Shown piece after piece: positions 29,290 through 40,597 of a stretch of 54,849 bases of DNA. Each line of letters starts with the position of its first letter. Within the stretch, counting starts at the first letter, position 1. The DNA comes from Xanthomonas axonopodis. GTDB lineage: Bacteria; Pseudomonadota; Gammaproteobacteria; Xanthomonadales; Xanthomonadaceae. A program made the translations under genes and the position numbers. The notes under the pieces were generated by a model that saw only the letters and a list, made by a program, of their open reading frames with translations, searched no databases and was not told the origin of the DNA. Location of the stretch: the NCBI RefSeq assembly GCF_001304695.1, contig NZ_JFAQ01000068.1, forward strand, positions 1-54,849, in the 5' to 3' direction.

Positions 29290-30753
29290 TTACACGAGAC
29301 CGGCGAACGCGTGCTGGCACCAAACCATGATCGGGCTCCAGGCCAGGCCAAGGGCAAGCAGGGCCAGCGCGTTGACGACGAGCACTGTGCCCAGCACACG
29401 ATCATTATTGGCCGGCAACGGCTCGCCTACCGGCTCGTCGAAGTACATGACCTTGATGACACGCAGGTAGTAGTAGGCACCGATCACGGCGCAGATCACA
29501 CCGACCAATCCCAGCCATAGCATGTCACCCTTGACTGCTGCGCCCAGCACCGCCAGCTTGGTCCAGAAGCCGAGGAACGGCGGAATACCTGCAAGCGACG
29601 CCATGATGCACAGCACCAGGCCAGCCATCCACGGATTACGCGCGTTGAGTCCCTTGAAGTCGTCGATGTTTTCCGCTTCGAACCCATTGCGCGACAGCGC
29701 GATGATGGCGCCGAAGGACGCGGTCGACATGATGGTGTAGCTGACCGCGTAGAACATGGCAGCCGCATAGCCCTCTTCACCGCCGCCAACCACACCCATC
29801 AGCAGGAAGCCGATGTGCGAGACCGTCGAGTACGCGAGCATGCGCTTGAGATTGCTCTGCGCAATGGCCATCAGGTTACCGACCACCAGCGACACCGCCG
29901 ACAAGCCGCCGATCAGCAGATGCCACTGCGGCGACAGCGGGCCCATACCGACTTCCAGCAGGCGATACGCCATACCGAACGCCGCAAGCTTGGGCGCCGA
30001 GCTAATGAACAATGCGATCGGCGCAGGCGCACCCTGATACACATCGGGCAGCCACATATGGAAGGGCGCAGCGCCCAGCTTGAAGGCGACGCCGGCGATC
30101 ATGAAGATGGTGCCGGTCAGCAGCAACGTGCGCTCGTTCGAGCCTTCGATCGCATCGTGGATGCCGGCCAGGCTGAGCGTACCGGTGGCGCCATAGACCA
30201 GCGACATGCCGTACAGCAGCAGACCCGACGCCAGCGACCCGAGCACGAAGTACTTCATCGCCGCTTCCGTGGCTAGGCCATTGTCGCGGTTGGAGGCGAC
30301 CAGTGCGTAGGAACATAGCGCCAGCAGCTCCAGGCCCAGATAGACCATCAGCAGGCTACCGGCCGACGCCAGCAGCATCATGCCGGCAGTGGCAAACAGC
30401 ACCAACACCGGAATTTCGCCCTGGTAGAGATTGCGCTCGCGCAGGTAGGTCCAGCCATAGACCAGGCTCAACCCGCTGACCAGCACGATCACGGTCTTCA
30501 TGACATCGGCCGCCGTGTCACGGACGAACATCCCGTTGAAGATACCGCCCTGCCCGCCCGTGCCGATCGCAAGCAACACGAGCACCACGGCAAGCACGGC
30601 AACGGAGAACAGGTGGGTCAAGACCTTGTTCCGCTGGCTCACGAACAGGTCGAGCATCAGCAGTGCAAAGGCGCCGCCGATCAGCACCAGCTCCGGAACG
30701 AGCGGACCTAGGTCAGCGGTGGTCAACGGCGCGAGCGTCGGCGTGGTCATCAT
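29290..30753 (-). CDS. nuoN: NADH-quinone oxidoreductase subunit N
   Basis: The product (487 aa) is the proton-pumping antiporter-like membrane subunit N of complex I. About 14 hydrophobic helices are visible. LVYLGLELLALCSYALVA, AGVAFKLGAAPFHMWLPDVY and SNLKRMLAYSTVSHIGFLL carry the conserved Glu, Lys and Lys residues of the channel. It is the last gene of nuoA-N; the gap to nuoM is 33 nt. The family length is normal. Confidence 0.95.
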   Translation of the reverse strand: MMTTPTLAPLTTADLGPLVPELVLIGGAFALLMLDLFVSQRNKVLTHLFSVAVLAVVLVLLAIGTGGQGGIFNGMFVRDTAADVMKTVIVLVSGLSLVYGWTYLRERNLYQGEIPVLVLFATAGMMLLASAGSLLMVYLGLELLALCSYALVASNRDNGLATEAAMKYFVLGSLASGLLLYGMSLVYGATGTLSLAGIHDAIEGSNERTLLLTGTIFMIAGVAFKLGAAPFHMWLPDVYQGAPAPIALFISSAPKLAAFGMAYRLLEVGMGPLSPQWHLLIGGLSAVSLVVGNLMAIAQSNLKRMLAYSTVSHIGFLLMGVVGGGEEGYAAAMFYAVSYTIMSTASFGAIIALSRNGFEAENIDDFKGLNARNPWMAGLVLCIMASLAGIPPFLGFWTKLAVLGAAVKGDMLWLGLVGVICAVIGAYYYLRVIKVMYFDEPVGEPLPANNDRVLGTVLVVNALALLALGLAWSPIMVWCQHAFAGLV

Positions 30754-30786
30754 TAAATCCTGGAAATCAAAACGTACGGCAAGCGG

Positions 30787-32289
30787 TCAGAGCTTGGTCG
30801 CGGCAATCTGGGTTGCCAGCTTGGCGATCGATGGTTCCATCAGATCGGTCAGCGGCTTCGGGTATAGGCCCAGGGCCAGCACGCCAGCAGCGAACACCCC
30901 CAGCACCAATGCTTCGCGGCCATTGATGTCCTTCAGCTCGGCCACGTGTGCATTGGCCACTTCGCCGAAGAACACGCGCTTGTAGAGCCACAGCGTGTAC
31001 GCGGCGGTGATCACCAGCGTGGTGGCAGCAGCGAAAGCAACCAGCGGGTGCTTCTGGAAGCTGGCCAGGATGATCATGAACTCGCCGACAAAACCACTCG
31101 TTCCCGGCAGGCCGGCATTGGCCATGAAGAACAACATGGAGAAGGTGGCGAACCACGGCATCACATTGACCACGCCGCCGTAATCGGCGATGCGGCGGGT
31201 ATGCATGCGGTCGTAGAGCACGCCGATGCACGAGAACATCGCACCGGACACGAAACCGTGCGAAATCATCTGCACCATCGCGCCCTGCAGGCCCAGACGG
31301 GCAGCATCGGTGCTGCCGTACTCGCGTACCAGGGTGAAGGCGATAAAGGTGCCGAGCGTAACGAAACCCATGTGCGCGATGGACGAATACGCCACCAGCT
31401 TCTTCATGTCGTCCTGTACCAGCGCCACCAGGCCGACATAGATCACCGCAATCAGCGAAAGCGTGATGACCAGCCAGGCGAACTCGTGACTCGCATCGGG
31501 CACGATCGGCAGGTTGAAGCGCAGGAAGCCGTAGCCACCGATCTTCAGCGCGATGGCGGCCAGGATCACCGAACCGGCCGTCGGCGCCTCGACGTGCGCA
31601 TCCGGCAACCAGGTGTGCACCGGGAACATCGGCACCTTGACCGCAAAGGCGATCAGGAACGCGAAGAAGATCCAGGTCTGTTCCTTGGCGGTCAGCTGCA
31701 GCGCGTAGAGATCGGCCAACTGGAAGCTGCCGCCCTTCAGATACAGATACACCAGGCCCACCAGCATCAGCACCGAGCCGAGGAATGTGTAGAGGAAGAA
31801 CTTCATCGCCGCGTAGATGCGCCGCGGACCGCCCCAGACACCGATGATCAGGAACATCGGGATCAGCATGGCTTCGAAGAATACGTAGAACAACATCGCG
31901 TCGGTCGCGGCGAAGATACCGACGGTGACGCCTTCCAGAATCAGGAAGGCAGCCACGTACTGATTGACACGCTTGTCGATCGAGCGCCAGGCGCCGATCA
32001 AGGCCAGCACCGTCACCAGCGTGGTCAGCACGATCAACGCAACCGCGATGCCGTCCACGCCCAGGTTGTAGCCGATGTTGTAGGCCGGAATCCAGGCATG
32101 CAGTTCGATGAACTGCATCGCGTCATTGGCGGTGTCGTAGCCCAGCAGCGGCAGACTCAGCACAAAGGTCGCCACCGCCACCGCCAAGGATGCCCAGCGG
32201 GCAGTCTCGGCGTTGCGCAACGCAAGGATCAGGGCGCCACCGATAATCGGCAGCCAGATCAAGATAGACAGTAAAGGCCAGTTCGACAC
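30787..32289 (-). CDS. nuoM: NADH-quinone oxidoreductase subunit M
   Basis: The product (500 aa) is a second antiporter-type membrane subunit of complex I with about 14 helices. FFEAMLIPMFLIIGVWGG carries the conserved Glu of helix 5, and KVPMFPVHTWLPDAHVEAPT and DDMKKLVAYSSIAHMGFV are family signatures. GTG at 32289 is the apparent start (reading SNWPLLSI). It lies 20 nt after nuoL and 33 nt before nuoN. Confidence 0.95.
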   Translation of the reverse strand: MSNWPLLSILIWLPIIGGALILALRNAETARWASLAVAVATFVLSLPLLGYDTANDAMQFIELHAWIPAYNIGYNLGVDGIAVALIVLTTLVTVLALIGAWRSIDKRVNQYVAAFLILEGVTVGIFAATDAMLFYVFFEAMLIPMFLIIGVWGGPRRIYAAMKFFLYTFLGSVLMLVGLVYLYLKGGSFQLADLYALQLTAKEQTWIFFAFLIAFAVKVPMFPVHTWLPDAHVEAPTAGSVILAAIALKIGGYGFLRFNLPIVPDASHEFAWLVITLSLIAVIYVGLVALVQDDMKKLVAYSSIAHMGFVTLGTFIAFTLVREYGSTDAARLGLQGAMVQMISHGFVSGAMFSCIGVLYDRMHTRRIADYGGVVNVMPWFATFSMLFFMANAGLPGTSGFVGEFMIILASFQKHPLVAFAAATTLVITAAYTLWLYKRVFFGEVANAHVAELKDINGREALVLGVFAAGVLALGLYPKPLTDLMEPSIAKLATQIAATKL

Positions 32290-32309
32290 GTTTTCTTATT
32301 CCGTACAGG

Positions 32310-34472
32310 TCAACGCCAGAAATGCATCAGTACCGCCAACAAGGCGATCAAACCGATGATCATTGCGAAGGCGTAGTGATAGAGGAAACCGGATTGCGTG
32401 CGACGCAGCAGATTTGCAGCCAGGTCGATCAGTCGGGCAGAACCATTGACGACCACACCGTCGACCACATGGGTATCGGCGGCACGTGACGCCTTGCCAA
32501 GGACAACACCGCCACCGGCGAAGCCATTGATCCACAGCTTGTCGAAGCCGTACTTGTTTTCCAGCAGCCACACGATCGGCGCGAACGCCTTGCGCGACTT
32601 GGTGGCCAGCTCCGGCTTCCAGAGGTAGAAAAGCGCCGCCAGCAACAGGCCCGCAACCGTCAGGAAGAACGGAGCGGCCAGCATGCCATGCAGTGCGAAT
32701 GCAACCGGACCATGGAACTCTTCGGCCAATGCACCAACGGTATCGCGTGCCGGATCGTAGAAATCGACGATGCCGGTGAAGAACGAAACTGCCTGGCCCT
32801 GCATGGCGTGCGCTGCATGGTGGCCCTGCCAGTCGGTACCGAACAACATCGGGCCGATGGTGAAGAAACCGATCGCCACCGACGGGATCGCCAGCAGGAT
32901 CAACGGCAGCGTGACCACCCACTTGGACTCGTGCGGCTCGTGCGCACCGTGGTGGCCATGTCCGTGATCGTCGTGGCTATCGTGCGCGTGCACGTCATGC
33001 GCATCGTGCGAGTGAACCTGTGCTTCTGCATCGGTGTGCGCGCTGTCGTGATGCGAATGTGCATCGTGCGCATGGGCGTCGCGAAAACGTTCCTTGCCAT
33101 GGAAGGTCAGGAACAGCAGACGGAAGCTGTAGAAGCTGGTCACCAATACGCCGCCTAGCACAGCCCAATAGCCATAGGTCGCGACCCAGTTATGCGACTC
33201 ATGCGCATGATGCGCGGCCGCTTCGATGATGGTGTCTTTCGCGTAGAACCCGGAGAAGAACGGCGTACCGACCAGCGCCAGGGTACCGATCACGCTGGTC
33301 CAGTAGGTCACCTTCATGTACTTGCGCAAGCCGCCCATCTTGCGCATGTCCTGCTCGTGGTGCATGCCGATGATCACCGAGCCAGCCGCCAGGAACAGCA
33401 GCGCCTTGAAGAAGGCATGCGTCATCAGGTGGAACACGGCTGCCGAATAGGCCGATACGCCCAATGCCACGGTCATGTAACCCAGCTGCGACAGCGTGGA
33501 ATACGCCACCACTCGCTTGATGTCGTTCTGCACGATGCCGATCAGGCCGGTGAAGAAGGCAGTGGTCGCACCGATGAACAGAATGAAGTTCAACGCGGTT
33601 TCCGACAGCTCGAACAGCGGCGACATGCGCGCCACCATGAAGATGCCGGCGGTCACCATGGTTGCGGCATGGATCAGCGCCGAGATCGGGGTCGGGCCTT
33701 CCATCGAGTCCGGCAGCCACACGTGCAACGGCACCTGGGCCGACTTGCCCATCGCACCGATGAACAGGCAGATGCAGATCAGCGTCATGACGCTCCATTC
33801 GTGGCCGGCAAACAGCTGCACCTTGGCACCGGCCATGGTGGTCGCATTGGCGAACACGGTGGAGTAATCCAACGAGCCGAACCACAACAGCACGCCGGCA
33901 ATACCGAGGATGAAACCGAAGTCGCCGACGCGATTGACCAGGAACGCCTTCATGTTGGCGAACACGGCGGTCGGGCGCTTGAACCAGAAACCGATCAGCA
34001 GGTACGACACCAGCCCCACCGCTTCCCAGCCGAAGAACAGCTGCAGGAAGTTATTGCTCATCACCAGCGTGAGCATGGAGAAGGTGAACAACGAAATGTA
34101 GCTGAAGAAGCGCTGGTAGCCCTGGTCTTCTTCCATGTAGCCGATGGTGTAGATGTGCACCAGCAGCGACACGAATGTCACCACCACCATCATCATTGCG
34201 GTCAGGCGGTCGACCATGAAACCGACATGTGCCGAGTAATTGCCGACATCAAAGAACGTGTAAAGGTTCTGGTTGAACGGGCTGGCACCCTGCTCCACCA
34301 GCTGATACAGCGTCAGGCACGACAACACGCAGCTGACCGCAACACCGAGGATGGTGACGTACTGCGCGCCCTTGCGCCCCACCTGGGGCCCTAACAGGCC
34401 GGCGATGATGCTGCCGACCAGCGGTGCAAGCACCACTGCAATCAACAGACTCTTGGAGAGAGTGATTTCCAT
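32310..34472 (-). CDS. nuoL: NADH-quinone oxidoreductase subunit L with His-rich insertion
   Basis: The product (720 aa) is the largest antiporter-like subunit of complex I. EAVGLVSYLLIGFW, KSAQVPLHVWLPDSMEGPTP and NDIKRVVAYSTLSQLGYM are signatures. It is about 100 residues longer than E. coli NuoL (613). Part of the excess is a His-rich stretch at roughly residues 461-514 (between FRDAH and EPHES), with 18 His in about 52 residues plus many Asp, placed in a loop between membrane helices. The long amphipathic C-terminal arm that spans the membrane domain follows. It lies 7 nt after nuoK. Confidence 0.94.
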   Translation of the reverse strand: MEITLSKSLLIAVVLAPLVGSIIAGLLGPQVGRKGAQYVTILGVAVSCVLSCLTLYQLVEQGASPFNQNLYTFFDVGNYSAHVGFMVDRLTAMMMVVVTFVSLLVHIYTIGYMEEDQGYQRFFSYISLFTFSMLTLVMSNNFLQLFFGWEAVGLVSYLLIGFWFKRPTAVFANMKAFLVNRVGDFGFILGIAGVLLWFGSLDYSTVFANATTMAGAKVQLFAGHEWSVMTLICICLFIGAMGKSAQVPLHVWLPDSMEGPTPISALIHAATMVTAGIFMVARMSPLFELSETALNFILFIGATTAFFTGLIGIVQNDIKRVVAYSTLSQLGYMTVALGVSAYSAAVFHLMTHAFFKALLFLAAGSVIIGMHHEQDMRKMGGLRKYMKVTYWTSVIGTLALVGTPFFSGFYAKDTIIEAAAHHAHESHNWVATYGYWAVLGGVLVTSFYSFRLLFLTFHGKERFRDAHAHDAHSHHDSAHTDAEAQVHSHDAHDVHAHDSHDDHGHGHHGAHEPHESKWVVTLPLILLAIPSVAIGFFTIGPMLFGTDWQGHHAAHAMQGQAVSFFTGIVDFYDPARDTVGALAEEFHGPVAFALHGMLAAPFFLTVAGLLLAALFYLWKPELATKSRKAFAPIVWLLENKYGFDKLWINGFAGGGVVLGKASRAADTHVVDGVVVNGSARLIDLAANLLRRTQSGFLYHYAFAMIIGLIALLAVLMHFWR

Positions 34473-34479
34473 CTACAGG

Positions 34480-34785
34480 TCAGCCCTTCAACGTATCGAC
34501 TTCGGCCACATTGATCGTGCGGCGCGTGCGGAACAGAGTCACCAGGATTGCAAGGCCGATTGCAGCCTCCGCAGCGGCAACCGTCAGAATGAAGAACACA
34601 AACAACTGACCGGCGGTATCGCCAAGCTCGCGCGAGAAGGCGATGAAGTTGACGTTGACCGACAGCAGCATCAACTCGATCGACATCAGCAGCACGATGA
34701 CGTTCTTGCGGTTGAGGAAGATGCCGGCCAGCGAGATGCAGAACAGCACCGCGCCCAGTCCGAGCAGGTGGCCCAAGGTAATCAA
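34480..34785 (-). CDS. nuoK: NADH-quinone oxidoreductase subunit K
   Basis: A 101-residue three-helix membrane subunit. [21 protein letters not shown] carries the conserved Glu of the K channel (SIELML) and [14 protein letters not shown] the second one. The start is TTG 34785 (reading ITLGHL), with GGAGG about 8 nt upstream; no ATG is available in this position. The TTG overlaps the nuoJ stop by four bases. Normal length. Confidence 0.94.
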
Positions 34786-35441
34786 GACTTCGCCTCCTGT
34801 CCGTCGGCCGCGTCGATCTTCGGCGCAACCTGTACCGGCTTTTCAACCGCCATTTTGACCATGCGCAGACGGTCGCCCGCCTTCACCCGCGACTGCTCGC
34901 CGGCATTCTGCAACTTGATGCCAGTGCGCTTGCGCAGGGTCAGCATCACTGCGGCCACCACCGCCACCGTCAGGATCACTGCCGCAAATTCGAACGGCAG
35001 CAGAAACTCGGTGTACAGGCTCTTGGCCAACCAGGTCAGGTTCGAGCTGTCTGCAGCTTGCGCAGCCGCGTTGTATGCCGGGAAGGGCGTGGCGCTGCGC
35101 GCCTTGACACCGATCAACGTGACCATCTGCGCGAGCATGGCAACCGCCACGATGACGCCAAGCGGCATGTACCTGACCCAACCCTCGCGCAGGCGGCTGG
35201 TGTCGATGTCCAGCATCATCACCACGAACAGGAACAGCACCATCACCGCGCCGACGTAGACCAGCACCAGCGTCACGCCGAGGAATTCAGCCCCGACCAG
35301 CAACCAGATGCATGCCATCGAGAAGAACGTGAGGATCAGGCACAACACGGCGTATACCGGGTTGCGCACGCTGATCACCGCACCGGCGGACACGACCGCG
35401 ACGGCGGAGAAGGCGTAGAAAGCAATAGTGACCCAGTCCAT
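34782..35441 (-). CDS. nuoJ: NADH-quinone oxidoreductase subunit J
   Basis: A 219-residue membrane subunit of complex I with five helices in the first 170 residues. [18 protein letters not shown] and [18 protein letters not shown] are the NuoJ blocks (the latter contains the conserved helix-3 pi-bulge region). A charged C-terminal tail ([11 protein letters not shown] ... DGQEAKS) extends into the cytoplasm. Two adjacent ATGs (35444, 35441); the second is chosen because GAGG then lies 5 nt upstream. Confidence 0.93.
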
Positions 35442-35448
35442 CATGACC

Positions 35449-35937
35449 TCAACGGAAGGCGGCATCGGCAGCGCGACGCTCGGCGATCTCGGTTTCTAAC
35501 CGGTCTCCGATCGCTAGCAACTGCGGCTTGTTGACAATGTTCTCGCCACGCTTCTCGAAGTGGTACTCGAGGATGTGCGTTTCGACGATCGAGTCCACCG
35601 GGCAGCTTTCTTCGCAGAAGCCGCAGAAGATGCACTTGAACAGGTCGATGTCGTAGCGTGTGGTGCGGCGGGTGCCGTCTTCGCGCTTGGCCGAGTCGAT
35701 GGTGATCGCCAGCGCCGGGCACACCGCTTCGCACAGCTTGCAGGCGATGCAGCGCTCTTCACCGTTGGGGTAGCGCCGCAGGGCGTGCAAACCACGGAAA
35801 CGCGGCGACTGCGGGAACTTCTCCATCGGATAGAGCACGGTGTACTTGGGCTTGAACGTGTATTTCAACGTCAGCCACAAACCGCCGAGCAATTCGAGCA
35901 GCAGCAGGCTCTTGAAGTAATGGGTGATCTTGTTCAT
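35449..35937 (-). CDS. nuoI: NADH-quinone oxidoreductase subunit I
   Basis: A 162-residue ferredoxin-like subunit with two [4Fe-4S] motifs, [12 protein letters not shown] and [12 protein letters not shown], that form clusters N6a and N6b passing electrons to NuoB. An N-terminal amphipathic helix anchors it to the membrane. [20 protein letters not shown] is the family lead-in region. It lies 3 nt after nuoH. Confidence 0.96.
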   Translation of the reverse strand: MNKITHYFKSLLLLELLGGLWLTLKYTFKPKYTVLYPMEKFPQSPRFRGLHALRRYPNGEERCIACKLCEAVCPALAITIDSAKREDGTRRTTRYDIDLFKCIFCGFCEESCPVDSIVETHILEYHFEKRGENIVNKPQLLAIGDRLETEIAERRAADAAFR

Positions 35938-35940
35938 CGA

Positions 35941-37032
35941 TTACACGCCCTTCTGGATCACGCCGTAAAACACCATCAACGCCGTCACTGCGATCCACAC
36001 GATCGTGAGCGGAATGAAGACCTTCCAGCCAAGACGCATGATCTGGTCGTAGCGGTAACGCGGGAAGCTGGCGCGGAACCAGATGTAGGCACTGGCGAAG
36101 AAGAACACCTTCATCAGCAGCCACGGCCAGCCGCCCTTCCACAACCAGTCGATCAACGGCGAAATGTCCGCATTGACCCAGCCCTGGATCGGGCTCAACC
36201 AACCGCCGAGGAAGAAGATCGAGATCAGGAAGCTGACCAGGATCATGTTGGCGTATTCGGCCAGGAAAAACAGTGCGAACGCGCCGCCCGAATATTCCAC
36301 CATGTGACCGGCAACGATTTCCGACTCGCCTTCCACCACGTCGAACGGTGCGCGGTTGGTCTCAGCGACGCCAGAAACCCAGTACACGATGAACAACGGG
36401 AAAAGCGGAATCAGGAACCAGTCGAAGAAGCCGGAGTTGCCGGCCTGCGCGAACACGATCTGGCTCAGGTTGACGCTGCCGGAGGCAATCATCACACCGA
36501 CCAGCGCAAAACCCATCGCGATTTCGTAGCTCACCACCTGCGCGGCCGAACGCATCGCGCCCAGGAAAGCGTACTTCGAGTTCGACGCCCAGCCGGCCAG
36601 GATGATGCCGTACACGCCCAGCGAGGTCATCGCCAGCAGGTACAGCAGGCCGACATTGGCATTGGACAACACCAGCTTCGCGTCGAACGGCACCACCGAC
36701 CAAGCGGCGAAGGCCGGCGCCAGTGTCAGCAGCGGTGCGATGACGAACATCGCCTTGTGCGAGCTAGTTGGCTGCACGATCTCCTTGAACAGGAGTTTGA
36801 ACACGTCGGCGAAGGCCTGGAAGATGCCCATACCCACGTACATGGGCCCGTGACGCACGTGCATCCAGCCGATCAGCTTGCGCTCCCAGACCACGTAGAA
36901 GGCCACCGTCACGATCACCGGCAAGGCAATCAGCAGGATCTTCAATACCGACCACAGCACCACGCCGCCATCGCCCAACCCCAGGAACCACTGGTGCAAG
37001 GGGTCGACCAGGTTCAACAGCAATTCGTTCAT
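35941..37032 (-). CDS. nuoH: NADH-quinone oxidoreductase subunit H
   Basis: A 363-residue multi-helix membrane subunit at the quinone-binding heel of complex [35 protein letters not shown] and [18 protein letters not shown] are the NuoH/ND1 signatures with the acidic loop of the quinone chamber. ATG 37032 overlaps the nuoG stop (ATGA), so the upstream open codons are excluded. Confidence 0.96.
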   Translation of the reverse strand: MNELLLNLVDPLHQWFLGLGDGGVVLWSVLKILLIALPVIVTVAFYVVWERKLIGWMHVRHGPMYVGMGIFQAFADVFKLLFKEIVQPTSSHKAMFVIAPLLTLAPAFAAWSVVPFDAKLVLSNANVGLLYLLAMTSLGVYGIILAGWASNSKYAFLGAMRSAAQVVSYEIAMGFALVGVMIASGSVNLSQIVFAQAGNSGFFDWFLIPLFPLFIVYWVSGVAETNRAPFDVVEGESEIVAGHMVEYSGGAFALFFLAEYANMILVSFLISIFFLGGWLSPIQGWVNADISPLIDWLWKGGWPWLLMKVFFFASAYIWFRASFPRYRYDQIMRLGWKVFIPLTIVWIAVTALMVFYGVIQKGV

Positions 37033-39263
37033 GCAGCCACCACCGTTACACGACCGGCACCGAGCGGCGCGGTTGCGACATGGCCGGATTCGATCCACAC
37101 CGTGCCCGCTGCGACGCGCTTGTCCAGCACCACCGGCAACGTTGCCTTACCGGCATCGGTACCGACCTTGACCATCTGACCAACCTGGACCTGCAACTGC
37201 GTCGCCTGCTCCGGATGCATCGCCACGCACGGCGCGATGTTGAGCGGATGCGACTGCAGCGCAGCGGCGCGACGCACCACCGCATCGGTGCGATAGATCG
37301 CTGCCGTTGCAGCAACGTCCAGACCGTTACTTGCGGCCGCTGGCTGTGCGGAGGTCGTCGGCGTCACGCTGCGGTTCTGCATGCCGGCGCGCAGGCCGAC
37401 CAGGTCGATGAATTCGAAACCGGGCAGACCCAGTTCACCGCCAAGTGCACGCAACACGCGCCAGCCCTCGCGCGCTTCGACAGGCAAGCGGCCTGCAGCA
37501 CACGCGGTCTGCACACGACCATCGAGATTGGTCAGCGAGGCATCGATTTCCGGCAATGCGCCGATCGGCAGAATCACGTCCGCCACATCGCGCGTCGACG
37601 CACAGGCGAACTGGCTGAAGGCGACGACCTTGGCACCTGCCAGCGCGCTGCGTGCAGCGGCGGCGTCGGCAAAATCCAGGCCCGGCTCGATGCCGTACAA
37701 CACGTACCCCTGACGCGGCTGAGCCAGCATGCCGGCGACATCGCGCGCGGTGGGCAGCACGCCCTGCGACACCAGTCCCACGGCGTTGGCACCCTGCGGG
37801 ATGCGGCACAGCGAGGCGCCGGTTGCGGCAGCAAAATCGCGTGCGGCGGCACGCAGCGCGGCAGCCTGCGGATGATTTTCGGCCAACGCGCCGACCACGA
37901 TCACGGCGCGACTTGCGGCCTTGACCGTATCGCGCAGCGTCGCATCGCTCAGTGCACCCGCCAACTGCGACGGCGCCACCAAGGTGCGGCTTGCCTGGGT
38001 GAAGGCGAAATCGAAGTCGACCGGGTTGACCGAGTGAATCTGCGTACGGTTCTGGATGTGCGCCTTGCGCAGACGTGCATGCAGCAACGGGAGCTCATGC
38101 CGCACATTGGTGCCAAACAGTACGACCACGTCGGCCTGCTCGATCTCGGCCAGCGGCGTGGCAAACGGCTCGGCCACTGCCGCGTCGGAGAAGTCGCGGT
38201 TCAGCAGACGGTGATCCAGATTGCCGCTGCCCAGCCCTTCGGCCAGACGCGCGAGCAATGCGCCCTCTTCGTTGGAGGTGGACGGATGCACGAGCACGCC
38301 AAGCGAATCGCCGGCGTTTTCGCGTAGAATCTGCGTGGCGGCGGCCAGACCTTCGGCCCAGCTCACCTCGGTCCACTGCCCGTTGACCTTCTTCAGCGGC
38401 TTCACCGCACGGTCTTCGGCGTACAGGCCCTGATGCGAATAACGGTCGCGGTCGGATAGCCAGCATTCGTTGACCGCTTCGTTCTCGCGCGGCACGGTGC
38501 GCAGCACTTCGCCACGACGCACGTGCAGGAACAGGTTCGAGCCCATCGCATCGTGATAACCCAGCGATTCGCGCGCCATCAGTTCCCACGGACGTGCGCG
38601 GAACTGGAACACCTTGTTGGTCAGCGCGCCCACCGGGCAGACGTCGATGACGTTGCCGGAAATTTCGGTGGTCAGCGGCTTGCCGTCGTAGGTGCCGATC
38701 TGCAGGTTTTCGCCGCGATACATGCCACCCAGCTCATAGGTGCCGGCGATGTCTGCGGTGAAACGCACGCAGCGGGTGCACTGGATGCAGCGGGTCATTT
38801 CGGTGGCGACCAGCGGACCGATGTCCTCGTCCGGCACCACACGCTTGCGCTCGTTGAAGCGGCTCACCGAACGACCGTAGCCGAGCGAGACGTCCTGCAA
38901 CTCGCACTCGCCGCCCTGATCGCAGATCGGGCAATCCAGCGGGTGATTGATCAGCAGGAATTCCATCACGCTGCGCTGGTACTTCAGCGCCTTCTCGCTG
39001 CGCGTGGTGACCTTCATGCCATCCATCACCGGCGTGGCGCAGGCAGGCGACGGCTTGGGTGACTTTTCGACATCGACCAGGCACATACGGCAGTTGGCAG
39101 CGATCGGCAGCTTCTCGTGGTAGCAGAAGCGCGGAATCGGGATGCCGGCCTTGTCGGCCGCCTGGATGATCATCGAGCCCTTCGGCACCACCAGGGACTG
39201 CCCATCGATCTCGATGGTGACATGGTCCGGTGGTACGTTCGGGTTCACTGATTGGGCGCTCAT
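37029..39263 (-). CDS. nuoG: NADH-quinone oxidoreductase subunit G
   Basis: The product (744 aa) is the largest hydrophilic subunit of complex I. The N-terminal part binds a [2Fe-2S] cluster ([23 protein letters not shown]) and [4Fe-4S] clusters ([39 protein letters not shown]). The rest is a molybdopterin-oxidoreductase-like domain (about 220-650) without active cofactor in this family. E. coli NuoG is longer (about 908 aa); alphaproteobacterial-type proteins are nearer this size. Start ATG 39263 overlaps the nuoF stop. Confidence 0.95.
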   Translation of the reverse strand: MSAQSVNPNVPPDHVTIEIDGQSLVVPKGSMIIQAADKAGIPIPRFCYHEKLPIAANCRMCLVDVEKSPKPSPACATPVMDGMKVTTRSEKALKYQRSVMEFLLINHPLDCPICDQGGECELQDVSLGYGRSVSRFNERKRVVPDEDIGPLVATEMTRCIQCTRCVRFTADIAGTYELGGMYRGENLQIGTYDGKPLTTEISGNVIDVCPVGALTNKVFQFRARPWELMARESLGYHDAMGSNLFLHVRRGEVLRTVPRENEAVNECWLSDRDRYSHQGLYAEDRAVKPLKKVNGQWTEVSWAEGLAAATQILRENAGDSLGVLVHPSTSNEEGALLARLAEGLGSGNLDHRLLNRDFSDAAVAEPFATPLAEIEQADVVVLFGTNVRHELPLLHARLRKAHIQNRTQIHSVNPVDFDFAFTQASRTLVAPSQLAGALSDATLRDTVKAASRAVIVVGALAENHPQAAALRAAARDFAAATGASLCRIPQGANAVGLVSQGVLPTARDVAGMLAQPRQGYVLYGIEPGLDFADAAAARSALAGAKVVAFSQFACASTRDVADVILPIGALPEIDASLTNLDGRVQTACAAGRLPVEAREGWRVLRALGGELGLPGFEFIDLVGLRAGMQNRSVTPTTSAQPAAASNGLDVAATAAIYRTDAVVRRAAALQSHPLNIAPCVAMHPEQATQLQVQVGQMVKVGTDAGKATLPVVLDKRVAAGTVWIESGHVATAPLGAGRVTVVAA

Positions 39264-40594
39264 GCAGCCACTCCGACTTGCGTATCGACGATAGAACGAC
39301 CGTTGACGATGTAGTACTCGAACTCGTCCCAGAACTGGCGCAGGAAGCCTTGAATCGGCCAGGCCGCCGCTTCGCCGAACGCGCAGATGGTGTGGCCTTC
39401 GATCTGGCCGGCAACAGTGCGCAGCTGATGCAGGTCTTCCATCGTGGCCTTGCCGGCGACGATGCGCTCCAGCACGCGGTGCATCCAGCCGGTGCCCTCG
39501 CGGCACGGTGTGCACTGGCCGCAGGATTCCTTGTGGAAGAACTGCGAGATGCGGCAGGCAAAGCGTACGCAGCAGACGCTGTCGTCCAGCACCACGATGG
39601 CACCCGAACCCAGACCGGTACCCAGCGCACGCAAGGTGTCGTAATCCATCTGCAGGCCAGCGACCTGGTCGGCCGTCAGCACGGGCATCGACACGCCGCC
39701 AGGCACCACGCCCTTGAGCTTGCGACCCGGGCGCAGCCCGCCGGCCATTTCCAGCAATTCGTCGAAGGTGGTGCCGAGCGGCACTTCGAAGTTGCCACCC
39801 TTCTGCACGCAGCCGGATACCGAGAAGATCTTCGGGCCGCCGTTCTTGGTCTTGCTCAAACCGAGAAACCACTCCGGGCCGTTGCGAATGATCGCCGGCA
39901 CCGACGCATAGGTCTCGGTGTTGTTGATGGTGGTCGGCTTGCCATACAGGCCGAAGTTCGCCGGGAACGGCGGCTTGTAGCGCGGCTGGCCCTTCTTGCC
40001 TTCCAGCGATTCCATCAGTGCGGTTTCTTCGCCGCAGATGTAGGCACCGGCACCCAGCGCACCGTAGATATCGATATCCACGCCGCTGCCGAGGATGTTC
40101 TTGCCCAGCCAGCCGTTGGCATAGGCATCGGCCAGCGCCAGCTCGAAGTTTTCGAACGGCTCGTGGTGGAACTCGCCACGCAGGTAGTTGTAGCCCACCG
40201 TCGAGCCGGTGGCGTAGCAGGCGATCGCCATGCCCTCCACCACCGAATGCGGGTTGTAGCGCAGGATGTCGCGGTCCTTGCAGGTGCCCGGCTCGGATTC
40301 GTCCGAGTTGCACAGGATGTATTTCTGCATCGTGCCCTTGGGCATGAACGACCACTTCAGCCCGGTCGGGAAGCCCGCGCCGCCACGGCCGCGCAGGTTC
40401 GACGCCTTGACCATTTCGATGACATCGGCCGGCGGGATCTTCTCTTCGAGGATCTTGCGCAGCGCGGCGTAGCCACCGGTTTTCAGATAGCTCTCATACG
40501 ACCACGGAGTGTCGTAGTGCAGGGTCGTGTAGACGACCTGATGCGGCTGCGGCGCCGGACCGATCGGGCCCGAGGGTGCGTGATGATGTGCCAT
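39260..40594 (-). CDS. nuoF: NADH-quinone oxidoreductase subunit F
   Basis: The product (444 aa) binds NADH and FMN and carries cluster N3. [15 protein letters not shown] is the FMN/NADH glycine-rich motif, [19 protein letters not shown] the NADH-binding region, and [12 protein letters not shown] plus a later Cys the [4Fe-4S] site. Normal length. It follows nuoE by 3 nt and overlaps nuoG. It is cytoplasmic, at the tip of the peripheral arm. Confidence 0.97.
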   Translation of the reverse strand: MAHHHAPSGPIGPAPQPHQVVYTTLHYDTPWSYESYLKTGGYAALRKILEEKIPPADVIEMVKASNLRGRGGAGFPTGLKWSFMPKGTMQKYILCNSDESEPGTCKDRDILRYNPHSVVEGMAIACYATGSTVGYNYLRGEFHHEPFENFELALADAYANGWLGKNILGSGVDIDIYGALGAGAYICGEETALMESLEGKKGQPRYKPPFPANFGLYGKPTTINNTETYASVPAIIRNGPEWFLGLSKTKNGGPKIFSVSGCVQKGGNFEVPLGTTFDELLEMAGGLRPGRKLKGVVPGGVSMPVLTADQVAGLQMDYDTLRALGTGLGSGAIVVLDDSVCCVRFACRISQFFHKESCGQCTPCREGTGWMHRVLERIVAGKATMEDLHQLRTVAGQIEGHTICAFGEAAAWPIQGFLRQFWDEFEYYIVNGRSIVDTQVGVAA

Positions 40595-40597
40595 GTC

